Source: Kitasatospora sp. NBC_01250 (GTDB lineage Bacteria; Actinomycetota; Actinomycetes; Streptomycetales; Streptomycetaceae). From it: a stretch of DNA of 64,000 nucleotides. Below, piece after piece: positions 8,554 through 16,506 of the stretch. The DNA lies in assembly GCF_036226465.1 (NCBI RefSeq), contig NZ_CP108476.1:6820001-6884000 (forward strand), in the 5' to 3' direction. The notes under the pieces are model-generated. The model was not told the DNA's origin, ran no database searches, and saw nothing but the letters and a program-made list of their open reading frames with translations. Each line of letters opens with the position of its first letter. Within the stretch, counting starts at the first letter, position 1. Position numbers and translations under genes: made by a program.

Positions 8554-8597
8554 AGTGGATGCCGGATGCCGGATGCCGGCTGACGCATCCGATCCGA

Positions 8598-9215
8598 TCA
8601 GGCGGCGATCAGGTACCAGCCGCCGAGGCCGCTGCACATGCTCGCGTTCGGGGCACCCTGGCGGAAGCCGGCCGGGACGGGCTGGTAGGGGCACATCCAC
8701 AGCCCGGCGTGGGCCACTTGCATGTACCACGAGCCGATGTTGCCGCAGCCGGAGTCCATGTGACCGGTGTTCACGTAGCCGGGGGGAATCGGCGAGCCCG
8801 CGCAGGTCCACTGGGCGGGGCGGACCAGTTGCAGGAACCAGGAGTCGATGCCGCTGCAGCCGACGGCGTTGTGCATGGTGATCACGTAACCGGGCGGGAT
8901 CGGCGAAGTGGCGCAGGTCCAGATCCCGTCCTGCACGGGCTGCATGTACCAGGCGCCGGCCTGGTTGCACGCGGCCGGCGCGCGCTGGGTGATCACCCAG
9001 CCCGCCGGTATGGGCGTGCCGGGACAGACCCACCCGGGGGACACGTGCGGTGCGGCGGCGGCCGGTGCCGCCAGGGGCGCCGCACTGGCCGTACCGGCGG
9101 CCGTGCCGGTGATGACGGCCAGCAGCAGCGCGACCACCCCCACCGCCGCGGCGAGCCGGCTCCGGGCCGGCGCCAACCATGAACGACTTTGCAGGCGAGG
9201 ATACTTGAGGTTCAC
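8598..9215 (-). CDS. Secreted protein with four Trp/Cys repeats
   Basis: A 205-residue exported protein. A twin-Arg-poor signal peptide has the hydrophobic core 'AAAVGVVALLLAVITGTAAG' and an Ala-rich cleavage region. Four ~43-residue repeats follow, each with W-x-C, a P-x-P-x-G-[YFW] turn, a single second Cys and a closing '[SA]W[YF]xQ' or equivalent. One Cys pair per repeat suggests four disulfides. The GTG at 9215 is chosen by alignment with the paralogue at 55586, which starts with the same V-N-x-K-Y. Function is unknown; the pattern suggests an extracellular structural or binding module. Confidence 0.8.
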   Translation of the reverse strand: MNLKYPRLQSRSWLAPARSRLAAAVGVVALLLAVITGTAAGTASAAPLAAPAAAAPHVSPGWVCPGTPIPAGWVITQRAPAACNQAGAWYMQPVQDGIWTCATSPIPPGYVITMHNAVGCSGIDSWFLQLVRPAQWTCAGSPIPPGYVNTGHMDSGCGNIGSWYMQVAHAGLWMCPYQPVPAGFRQGAPNASMCSGLGGWYLIAA

Positions 9216-9404
9216 TTCACACACCGGTCCAATCGAAACGGTTCGACGAAGCGCCGCACGACAGCTGCGCGGCGCCGGGACTGTGCAGATGGCATGACCT
9301 ACGCGACGTGACCGGAAAGCGACATGACGGTCCGTCAGATATCGCCCTCCGGCCACTAGAGTGCCATTGGATCGTTCCAACTGTCTAGCGAAAGGACGAC
9401 AGCG

Positions 9405-9809
9405 ATGGATCCTGATGCCCGGACCAGGGCCGCACTGCAGGAGCACTGGCGAGCGTCGGACCGTGGGGAGACCGAGGCCGAGCACGCCGTCTACGCCGCC
9501 GACGCGATCCTCGACTACCCCCAGTCGGGCGAACGCTTCCGCGGCCGCGCGACGATCGCGGCCCAGCGCGGCGGGCACCCGGCCGATCGGCGCTTCACCG
9601 TCCAACGGATCACCGGCAGCGGGGACCTGTGGGTGAGCGAGTGCGTCATCACCTACGACGGGGTGCCCAGCCACGCGGTGAGCATCATGGAGTTCGCCGA
9701 CGGACACGTGGTCCACGAGACGCAGTACTTCACCGACGCCTTCGCCGCCCCCGACTGGCGCGCGGCGCTCGCGGAACCGATGCCGGGCGGGGGCGACGCC
9801 GGGGCTTGA
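9405..9809 (+). CDS. SnoaL-like / NTF2-fold protein
   Basis: A 134-residue cystatin-like alpha+beta barrel protein. Visible hallmarks are the early helix 'LQEHWRASDRGETEAEHAVY', the strand 'AILDYPQSGERFRGRATI', the central acidic strand 'VSECVITYDG' and the closing 'VHETQYFTDAFAAPDWRAAL'. This fold includes small isomerases, cyclases and many proteins of unknown function. The closing Y-F-x-[DE]-P-F-like motif fits the SnoaL subgroup. The ATG follows AAAGGA at 9 nt. It stands alone between divergent or opposite-strand genes, and the substrate is unknown. Confidence 0.8.
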   Translation: MDPDARTRAALQEHWRASDRGETEAEHAVYAADAILDYPQSGERFRGRATIAAQRGGHPADRRFTVQRITGSGDLWVSECVITYDGVPSHAVSIMEFADGHVVHETQYFTDAFAAPDWRAALAEPMPGGGDAGA

Positions 9810-9958
9810 GCCTGACCGGGAATGACGACCATGGGAACTGTCGCGCCAGCGAAGCACTCACCTGCCGCCAGTCAAGGTCGCCCACGGCGTAGATGTTGTA
9901 CCTCGAGCAGGTGATCGGCCCGCCCCCTTGACCGGGTGCGGGCCGTCTGATCACTGAG

Positions 9959-10357
9959 CTATTCGGTTGCCTTTGCAGGCGGCCAGATGTCGGACAAGCT
10001 CGCACCGGCAGGTGCGGCTGCCTCCAGGAACTGCTGCAACTCGTACACCAGCAGCACCCAGTACCTTCCGGTGTCGGCGAGACTGCGAACGACCCTCCGG
10101 GCAAGGGCCAGCTGTCGCTCCATGTCCCGGTCGAAGTCGCGCACGACCAGGACCGACTGGTACCGGTCGAAGGGGATGCCCCGGTCCTCGTCGAAGTCAT
10201 GCGTGAGTTGGAGTTCCAGCGCTGCCCGGTCCAGCTGCGCCGAGTAGTCGACGCCATCGCCAGTGCGCCGAGCGAGAGCCCTGCCACAGGACGCCTCAAG
10301 GTCGGTGACGATGTCCGCCTCGGGCGACGCGGCCTGGATGAAGACATAGTGGTACAT
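9959..10357 (-). CDS. SitI3-family immunity-like protein
   Basis: A 132-residue protein recognised by its central block 'LTHDFDEDRGIPFDRYQSVL', then 'VRDFDRDMERQLALARRVV' and 'WVLLVYELQQFLEA', which match what I recall of SitI3 family proteins (named from the Myxococcus SitI3 immunity protein). No signal peptide or membrane segment, so it is cytosolic. It lies immediately beside a truncated second copy (10524-10790) and about 1 kb from a toxin remnant. That supports an orphan immunity gene retained after loss of a cognate toxin. The family assignment is from memory, not a search. Confidence 0.65.
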   Translation of the reverse strand: MYHYVFIQAASPEADIVTDLEASCGRALARRTGDGVDYSAQLDRAALELQLTHDFDEDRGIPFDRYQSVLVVRDFDRDMERQLALARRVVRSLADTGRYWVLLVYELQQFLEAAAPAGASLSDIWPPAKATE

Positions 10358-10412
10358 GCTTACGGTGGTCCCTATCGCCGGGAGATCGGCCGCGTGGTCG
10401 GTCGTACAGATG

Positions 10413-10457
10413 ACGGTGCGCCGGCCCAGTCCTTTCTGGATTGGGCCGGCGCACCGT
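10413..10457 (-). terminator. Strong hairpin between the two SitI3-like genes
   Basis: A perfect 16-bp stem (ACGGTGCGCCGGCCCA against its complement) with a 13-nt loop lies 67 bp past the stop of the truncated copy and 56 bp upstream of the intact gene. It probably separates their transcription. Confidence 0.7.
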
Positions 10458-10523
10458 TCAGGCTGGGAGCTGCACAGGGATCAAGCTGTGCGATGAGTAC
10501 AGCAGAACCTCAACGGCGGATGC

Positions 10524-10790
10524 TCACCACTCGTACGTGTAGGTGGCACGACGGAACGGCTGGGAGACAGCTGCCAGGCGCTGACGCGGCCAGATGTCCT
10601 CCTGCTCGTTCAAGCTCAGGTCACCATCGCGCCGTAGCAACCAGATGACCTCGGACTGAAAGTTCAGGACTGCATCACCCTGGACCCTCTCCAGCAAGCC
10701 GGACGCGAGTCGGACCATGTCGTCCTGCTGTTCGTCGATTCCTCGGCGAGCGCCCTCAGGAAGCAGGCGGGCAGAACTGGTCTTCTTTCA
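10524..10790 (-). pseudogene. 5'-truncated SitI3-like gene
   Basis: The open frame from about 10790 reads '..LLPEGARRGIDEQQDDMV' then 'LNFQSEVIWLLRRDG' and 'LSLNEQEDIWPRQRL', which is the C-terminal half of a SitI3-type protein. An in-frame TGA lies just upstream (near 10793) and no N-terminal half is present. The only internal ATG (10718) would give 64 residues starting in the middle of a helix. It is read here as a decayed paralogue of the gene at 9959-10357, though the two halves do not overlap enough to compare identity. Confidence 0.55.
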
Positions 10791-11088
10791 CGTGTCGGAA
10801 AGAAGATTGGACGGAGCTACCGAGATTCCCCGTTCTGCATACTAGGGGACAGTCCGCAGAATCCGGCCTCGGCTAGGGCACTCGACCGCTCGCGCGATCT
10901 CATCACGGAGGAAACGTGGCACCCATCCACCCGAAGAAGTCAGTGGCCCGCACCCACGGCGTTGGGTGCGAGCCACGCTTGCCCCGAAGGCGGGTGCAAG
11001 ACATTGGCAAGGCAGAAAGATTGCGCCCGCAGCTGTGCGGGGAGCGCCCGACCGCGACCCGACGCTCCTGCACGGCTCACATCAATGA
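10791..11088. other. Gene-poor stretch with a weak short-ORF candidate
   Basis: About 300 bp. A GTG at 10916 on the + strand has an excellent GGAGGAAAC ribosome site and would encode 70 residues beginning 'APIHPKKSVARTHG', running to 11128. The rest of the peptide is Arg-rich without recognisable features. The frame contains two hairpins (CGCACCCA/TGGGTGCG near 10950 and a CTTGC/GCAAG-closed one near 10990). It may be the 5' remnant of a lost gene. Nothing else is seen. Confidence 0.35.
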
Positions 11089-11451
11089 CTATCGCGGCAT
11101 GGATCGCGCGTACTCCTGGCGCAGCTGATCCCACATCCTGTCCTGCTCTTCGCCGAGGTCGGGGAACCTGCCACCGGCTCGTTCAACCAGCACGGAGGCT
11201 GCGGCGATGAAGTCTCGTGTCAACGCGCGGAGCACCGGATGGGTAGCGGAGCTGTATTCGCGGAGCATCTCCGTCACAAACTTCTCGAAGATAGGGAGAT
11301 CGATTTCGCATTCGTCCTCGATGATGTCATCAAGGCCGGAAGTGAGCCGAAATGCTGTAGCTGCCGCCTCTGCTTGTCCCTTGAAAAGATGACCGATCCT
11401 GATTGCGGGACTCCACAGGACATTGTCTTGGATCTGGAATGTGCAGCTCAT
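11089..11451 (-). CDS. Candidate immunity protein for the adjacent toxin
   Basis: A 120-residue protein, mildly acidic, with no signal peptide. It starts 'SCTFQIQDNVLWSPAIRIGH' and includes the acidic helix 'DDIIEDECEIDLPIFEKFVT'. I do not recognise the family. The ATG at 11451 overlaps the TGA of the toxin gene (ATGA), the tight coupling typical of polymorphic-toxin/immunity pairs, and acidity is common in immunity proteins to nucleases. The role is inferred from context alone. The gene appears intact although its toxin partner is truncated. Confidence 0.6.
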   Translation of the reverse strand: MSCTFQIQDNVLWSPAIRIGHLFKGQAEAAATAFRLTSGLDDIIEDECEIDLPIFEKFVTEMLREYSSATHPVLRALTRDFIAAASVLVERAGGRFPDLGEEQDRMWDQLRQEYARSMPR

Positions 11452-12460
11452 TTTGCCCACCTTACTGAGACGTCCACGCCGGGATTTTCGGCCTTCCACT
11501 GCTCAACCGACTGCTCTACGGCGGATTTAAACTCGGCGGTCGCTCCGGGTTCGGTGAAATCGATGCCCATGGGAGCATTCTCATATCCGGAAAGATACTG
11601 ACGGGCACGGACATAGGAGTCAAGCTTCTTGACAACATTTTTCTGGAGCCAGCTCTGGATATTCATCCGAGGATCCTGTCCGGTGGCCGTCTTCTCCTCC
11701 CAAAGGGTCCCCTTCTCCACGCGATCGATGTCAGTGATCGTATCCGAGAAGTTGTTCGGATCATCGACCCTATATTCCCTGTCGCCCTCCCGGATCGGGC
11801 GGATCCGATTGGACAACGGTACATCGTTGCTCCCGGAACCGTTTGCGGTCCTGGCGTCTCGGAGTGCGTCCCCCAGGCCCTTGCCGAACTTCCTGGCGCC
11901 ATCGCCCATCATGCCGGCCCCGACGCCCACGCCGGCGGCGCTCACGGCGGCGGCGGGGACACCGACCTCGCAACCGACGCCGAGGGTGATGACACAGAAA
12001 CCGCCGCTGACGACGAATCCGCTCGCACCTGCGTCCACCATGATGAAGCCGCCCGCGATCTGAGCGCCACCCTGCCAGAGGTCGGGGTTCAGGAAGGGGT
12101 GGAGGACGTGCGCGACCTTGTTGGCCTTGTCGTCAAGGTAGTTGAGGCCGCTGTGCACCCAGGCACTGATGCCGCTGTCCTTGTGGGCCGCCTGCTGGGC
12201 GTCTTCCTGCTGCTGCTTCCACTGCAGCCACTTCTTGCGCTGTTCGTCGGTCTCCTTGATGATCCTCTGGTCTTCGGCCTCCCGGTCCGCCTTCTTCTTG
12301 GCCCAGGCGTCGGCCTGTTCCTTCTTCTTGGCCTCCAGCCAGGCCTGCCACTCCTGCTGCTGCTTGTCGACGGCGGTGGCGTAGGCGGACCGGGCATCCT
12401 GGTCGGCGGCTCGGGCGTCCTTGCCGGCGTCCAGTGCGGAGTAGCGGGCCGACCTGACCA
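11448..12460 (-). pseudogene. 5'-truncated polymorphic toxin with C-terminal restriction-endonuclease-like domain
   Basis: The remaining ~335 residues comprise three parts. First is a Lys/Gln/Glu-rich coiled coil ('DKQQQEWQAWLEAKKKEQAD'). Next is a Gly/Ala/Val-rich hydrophobic stretch ('GGFIMVDAGASGFVVSGGF'). Last is a C-terminal domain containing 'TDIDRVEKGTLWEEKTATG', whose D..(E)xK arrangement suits a PD-(D/E)xK nuclease toxin. Long actinobacterial toxins of this kind normally have large N-terminal secretion and repeat regions, which are absent. Upstream of about 12460 the sequence belongs to the divergent protease gene instead. The stop codon overlaps the start of the immunity candidate. 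The nuclease assignment is inferred from motif spacing. Confidence 0.65.
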
Positions 12461-13497
12461 CGAGCGCCGGGCAGGTGGCCGACGTCGTGCAGCTCATCCC
12501 GCGTCAGGACCGCGACCTGGTCATGGCGAAGCTCTCCCACCCCGTCTTCGGCATCACCCCGGCCGCCATCGCCACCAGCGAACCGAAGGCGGGCGAGGCA
12601 CTGACGGTGACCGGCTACGGCCGCACCAAGGACGAGTGGATCACCACCCGGCTGCACACCGGCGCGTTCACCATCAACCCCTCCACCGGAACACCCGCCG
12701 CCGCTACCACGATCGGCATCAGCCCCAAGACGGATGCCACCGTCTGCAAGGGCGACACCGGCGGACCGGCCCTGCGGGAGACGAACGGCACCGTCGAGCT
12801 GGCCGCCGTCAGCAGCCGCTCCGGCCAGGCCGGTTGCATCAACGAGAGCGGCACCCGCACCGGCGCCGTCGAGACCCGCGTCGACGACCTCTCCGGCTGG
12901 GTGAGCACCGCCGCCAACCAGGGTGGTCCGCTGCTGGCCCCAGGCACCAAGATCGCCTCCGGCCAGAGCGTCGCGGGCAAGGACCTGCAGCTCACCATGC
13001 AGGGTGACGGCAACCTCACCGTCACCCACCGCGGCATCCCGGGCGGCGTGCTGTGGAGCACCAAGACCGCAGGACACCCCGGCGCCTGGGCCCAGATGCA
13101 GACCGACGGCAACCTCGTCGTCTACGCCCCCGACGGCAACCCCGCCGCCGGCACCGGCGCCCTGTGGGCCAGCGCCACCTACCCCAACTCCGGTGCCTAC
13201 CTCCGCCTCCAGGACGACGGCAACCTCGTCCTCTACCGCAAGAGCGACGGTGCGGCCCTGTGGTCCAGCGGCACCCCCGGCAACCCCGGCGCTTGGCTGG
13301 CCATGCAGTCCGACGGCAACCTGGTCGTCTACCGCGACGGCGGCGGAGGCGGCACCGGCAGCCTCTGGAACACTGGCACTTTCTGGGCCGCCGGCGCCTA
13401 CTTCAAGCTCCAGGACGACGGCAACATCGTCGTCTACAAGAAGGAGGGCGGCGAGGGAATCGGCGGCGCCATCTGGAGCCCCAACACCCGCGCCTGA
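12445..13497 (+). pseudogene. 5'-truncated trypsin-like serine protease with B-lectin domain
   Basis: The frame opens after an in-frame TAG at 12442 and reads directly into the middle of an S1 protease. The catalytic Asp region 'DRDLVMAKL' and the Ser motif 'CKGDTGGPAL' are present. The signal peptide, propeptide and catalytic His region are missing. After residue ~165 comes a bulb-type (mannose-binding) lectin domain of three repeats, each with a Q-x-D-G-N-L-V-V-Y core ('LQDDGNLVLYRKSDG', 'MQSDGNLVVYRDGG'). The first GTG (12475) lacks a ribosome site. Without His57 and export signals it cannot be an active secreted protease. Its lost 5' end coincides with the lost 5' end of the oppositely oriented toxin gene. 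Confidence 0.75.
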
Positions 13498-13539
13498 CAG
13501 GTGCGTGCCGCCCTGCCGGGGCGGGAGCGCTGCACCACC

Positions 13540-13572
13540 GGGGCACGGCACGACGGCGGCGTGCCGTGCCCC
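13540..13572. terminator. Bidirectional hairpin terminator
   Basis: A perfect 13-bp stem (GGGGCACGGCACG and its complement) with a 7-nt loop lies between the convergent protease/lectin remnant (stop 13497) and the DUF2797 gene (stop 13579). Confidence 0.75.
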
Positions 13573-13578
13573 CGTGGC

Positions 13579-14499
13579 TCAGAAGAGGGAGGCCTGGTCG
13601 CTCGGGGAGTGTGGGGCCTCCGGGGCGGTGAGGGGTTCGAGGTGGGCGGTGAGGGGGAAGTCGGGCTCGGCGCGGGTGAGGGACCAGCCGGCGAGCAGGC
13701 GGGTGTCGAGCAGCACCAGGCCTGCGGGGGTGTGGAGGTAGAGGTCGGCGCCGATCCGGCAGGTGATCCGGCCGGCGATCACGCTGCCGGGGGTGGGCGG
13801 CAGGATCGCGGCATCGGGACGCAGGCCGTCCGCGGGCAGGCCGTAGGTGGTGGTGTGGTCGGCGATCTGCGGGTCGGTGCGGGTCTGCCCCTCCGGCCAG
13901 GACAGGGACTTGACGCTTTCGGCAGTCGCGAGCAGGGCGGTGGCGCGCTCGGCGGCGGTGCCGGGGTGGGCGCGGGCCGCGCGTTTGCGGGAGGTGCTCA
14001 CCCGGTCGGGCAGGCCCAGCGCCTGGCCGAGCAGGTTCTCCACCCGGCGGGCGGCGAGCAGGCTGCCGGTGGAGATGACGGTGGAAGCCAGCGCGCCCTG
14101 TTCGAGCAGTCGGGCCTGGCCGCGTTCGACGGCGGTGATGCCGACTTTGACGGTGCTGCCGTGGTGCGCGAGGTAGACCGCGAAGGGGCGCGGGTCGTGC
14201 AGGCGGGTGTCGGCGGCGATGGAGTCGGCGCGGTCGGCCGTCTGGCAGGCCGGACACTGCGCGCTGCGGGAGGCCGGGGGCAGGGGTGCGGCGGTGGGGC
14301 AGGCGTGGCGGCGTCCCGCGCGGCGCAGTCCCGTGCAGCGACGGTCGGCGCCGGTGGTGAAGGCGAGGGCGGCGCCGAGGTCGAGCGGGCTCGTCTTCGG
14401 GGCGCCGTCGCCGGGGGTCGACCACTCCAGCGCCGCCGCCCCCGTGCTCCAGGCGAGCCCGGTGGCCCGCCAGACGGCCGGCGAGGCCTCGCCGGTCAC
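13579..14499 (-). CDS. DUF2797 family protein
   Basis: A 306-residue protein. A cysteine-rich N-terminal third includes 'SAQCPACQTADRADS', and a central block 'FAVYLAHHGSTVKVGITAVE' followed by 'RLLEQGALAST' resembles the Y-x(n)-KVG-T-x3-R core of DUF2797, itself GIY-YIG-like. Family members are widespread in actinomycetes and have no established function; nucleic-acid binding or cleavage has been suggested by fold. The GTG at 14499 follows GAGAAG. A shortened copy of the same gene lies at 23942-24160. Confidence 0.8.
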   Translation of the reverse strand: MTGEASPAVWRATGLAWSTGAAALEWSTPGDGAPKTSPLDLGAALAFTTGADRRCTGLRRAGRRHACPTAAPLPPASRSAQCPACQTADRADSIAADTRLHDPRPFAVYLAHHGSTVKVGITAVERGQARLLEQGALASTVISTGSLLAARRVENLLGQALGLPDRVSTSRKRAARAHPGTAAERATALLATAESVKSLSWPEGQTRTDPQIADHTTTYGLPADGLRPDAAILPPTPGSVIAGRITCRIGADLYLHTPAGLVLLDTRLLAGWSLTRAEPDFPLTAHLEPLTAPEAPHSPSDQASLF

Positions 14500-14575
14500 T
14501 CTTCTCTCACCACGACCTGCATGTTACCGACGGCGGGGGAGTGCCGGTTGCTGTGGGCGACCGTGCCGGTCAACG

Positions 14576-14640
14576 CACCACGGCCCTCGTCCCGATCGTG
14601 CGCTCCGGGTGGAGCCGCGATCAGGACGAGGGCCGTGGTG
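14576..14640 (-). terminator. Long hairpin downstream of the first FG-GAP SGNH gene
   Basis: A 17-bp perfect stem (CACCACGGCCCTCGTCC and complement) encloses a 31-nt loop with further internal GATCG/CGATC pairing. It lies 15 bp past the stop at 14655 and upstream of the DUF2797 start. Confidence 0.7.
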
Positions 14641-14654
14641 TCGGGTTTTCGCTG

Positions 14655-16211
14655 TCAGAAGCCGGCCCAGAGGCCGTTGCCGCCGAGCATGTCGGTGCCG
14701 CCGCTGACGTGGCCCTGGCCGTCGCCGGTGTAGAGCTTGAGGTTGTTGTTGGCGTCGATGCCGGCGATGCTGAGGTGGCCGGTGCCGAAGTCGCCGGCCA
14801 TGACGGAGTGGAAGCCGGTCCAGAGGCCGTTGTCGCCGAGCATGTTGATGCCGCCGCCGACGTTGCCGTTGCCGTCGCCCTGGTAGAACTTCAGGTTGTT
14901 GTTGGCGTCGATGCCGGCGATGCCGAGGTGGCCGGTGCCGTTGAAGTCGCCGGCGGTGATGGCCTTGAAGTTGGCCCACAGGCCGGTGGTGCCGAGCATG
15001 GGGGTGCCGGCGGCGAGGTGGCCCTGGCCGTCGCCGCGGTAGAGCATCAGGTTGTTGTAGGCGTCGATGCCCGCGATGTCGGTGTGGCCGGAGCCGGTGA
15101 AGTCGCCGGCGGTGATGGCCTTGAAGTTGGCCCACAGGCCGGTGGTGCCGAGCATGGGGGTGCCGCCGCCGAGGTGGCCCTGGCCGTCGCCGGTGTAGAG
15201 CATGAGGTTGTTGTTGGCGTCGATGCCGGCGACGTCCGTCTTGCCGTCGCCGTTGAAGTCGCCGGTGGCGATGGCCTTGAAGTTGGCCCACAGGCCGGTG
15301 GTGCCGAGCATCGGGGAGCCGCCGCCCACGTGGCCCTGGCCGTCGCCGGTGTAGAGCATCATGTTGTTGTTGGCGTCGATGCCGACCACGTCGAGCTTGC
15401 CGTCGCTGTTGAAGTCACCCACCGCGGTGCGCGCCGGACGCGAAGGAGCAGGCGGAGTCGGCGGACCGCCCACCACCCAGCCGTCCGTGAACGCCTGGTC
15501 GAGGGGCGCGTAGAAGGCCTGGGCCATCCTGGCGTAGCCGGCGTCGTTGGGGTGCAGGCCGTCGGCCATCTCGGCGCCGGGCTCTCCGGCCGGGACCAGC
15601 GCGGGCGCGTCGACGAAGCGGAAGTGCTTGCCCGCCTGCAGCTCGCTGGGAGCCCATTGCCGCACCTGATCGTTGTACCCCTCGACCAGGCTCGCCATGT
15701 TCGGGTTCGCGGGTACGCCCTGCGTGGTCGGGATCAGCCCCTGCATGATGACCGTGATCCCCGGCTGGTCGGCGAAGATCCGGTTCACGAGCGCCTCGAC
15801 GCGGTTCGCGGCGGTCGCCTTGTCGTCATCGGCGTTGTTGAGGTCGTTGATGCCCAGGTGCAGCAGTACCGCGTCAGGGTGAGCGGCGGCGAGCCAGCTG
15901 TCGATTCCGTTGCTGATCCCCTGGATCTCGGAGCCGCTGTGGCCCTCGTTCGCCGAGTCCGTCATCGACCCGCCGTGCTGTGAGCCGACCAGGTTCACGG
16001 TGTACCGGGACTGCTGGGCCACCTGCTGCAGCAGCGGTTCGCGGTAGCCGTTTCCGGTGGAGCTCTGGTAGCCGGCGGTGATCGAGTCGCCGAGCGGCAT
16101 GACCTTCAGCTCCGGCGGTACCGAGGGCGCGGGCGATGCGACGGCCGGGGTGAGCGGGAGGCTCAGCAGGCCCGCAACGGCTATGACGGCGAGCGAGGTG
16201 AGGCGTTTCAT
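14655..16211 (-). CDS. Secreted SGNH hydrolase with five FG-GAP repeats (copy 1)
   Basis: A 518-residue protein. The Sec signal peptide is 'KRLTSLAVIAVAGLLSLPL'. A GDSL/SGNH esterase-lipase domain follows (about residues 35-245): block I 'MPLGDSITAGYQS', block III 'LGINDLNN' and the Asp-His pair 'DGLHPND'. A short Pro/Ser linker leads to five ~52-residue FG-GAP/VCBS repeats, each with a calcium-loop 'GDFNGDGKTD' and 'GLWANFKAI', ending '..GLWAGF'. Such enzymes deacylate extracellular polysaccharide or lipid esters, and the propeller-like repeats probably bind substrate or calcium. The ATG follows GGATGA. It is first of four neighbours sharing this C-terminal domain. Confidence 0.9.
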   Translation of the reverse strand: MKRLTSLAVIAVAGLLSLPLTPAVASPAPSVPPELKVMPLGDSITAGYQSSTGNGYREPLLQQVAQQSRYTVNLVGSQHGGSMTDSANEGHSGSEIQGISNGIDSWLAAAHPDAVLLHLGINDLNNADDDKATAANRVEALVNRIFADQPGITVIMQGLIPTTQGVPANPNMASLVEGYNDQVRQWAPSELQAGKHFRFVDAPALVPAGEPGAEMADGLHPNDAGYARMAQAFYAPLDQAFTDGWVVGGPPTPPAPSRPARTAVGDFNSDGKLDVVGIDANNNMMLYTGDGQGHVGGGSPMLGTTGLWANFKAIATGDFNGDGKTDVAGIDANNNLMLYTGDGQGHLGGGTPMLGTTGLWANFKAITAGDFTGSGHTDIAGIDAYNNLMLYRGDGQGHLAAGTPMLGTTGLWANFKAITAGDFNGTGHLGIAGIDANNNLKFYQGDGNGNVGGGINMLGDNGLWTGFHSVMAGDFGTGHLSIAGIDANNNLKLYTGDGQGHVSGGTDMLGGNGLWAGF

Positions 16212-16270
16212 TTCGTCATCCAGGTTCTACGAAGAGGGAGTTCGAGCGGGTGGGGCGGTTCTCGCTGTTA

Positions 16271-16506
16271 GGCCGTGTCTCACAATTCCCGCCAGGCGCG
16301 CGACGCCGGCCCGCAGCGTCAGCTGCTGATGTCGCTGCCCGCCTGGACGCACCGGCGAATCATCCACGTACGACCCAGTACGAGGACGCTTCGCCGGCAC
16401 GCCCAGCCGGGCGCCACCCAGCCGCCAGGCGGGGTGGTGGGGGTACCTCCCGGCCGAAGGCTGGGGGAGCCGTGCGCTGATCCGACGCGAATTGTGAGAC
16501 ACGGCC
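16271..16506. mobile_element. MITE-like element A (236 bp) at a stop codon
   Basis: Terminal inverted repeats GGCCGTGTCTCACAATTC and complement bound a 236-bp element with no transposase. TA flanks it on both sides (16269-16270 and 16507-16508), consistent with a duplicated TA target. Joining the flanks gives CGCTGTTAGAAGCCGG, matching the uninterrupted 3' end of copy 1 (CGCTGTCAGAAGCCGG) except for one base. The right-hand TA forms the TAG stop of SGNH copy 2. The interior includes a GGTACCTCCCGGCCGAAGG segment flanked by GGGGG/CTGGGGG tracts. Confidence 0.8.

Noticed and set aside
12475..13497. Intact short protease/lectin gene starting at GTG 12475
   Set aside because: No ribosome site or signal peptide, and the catalytic His region of S1 proteases is missing; the homologous reading continues upstream to the scar at about 12445.
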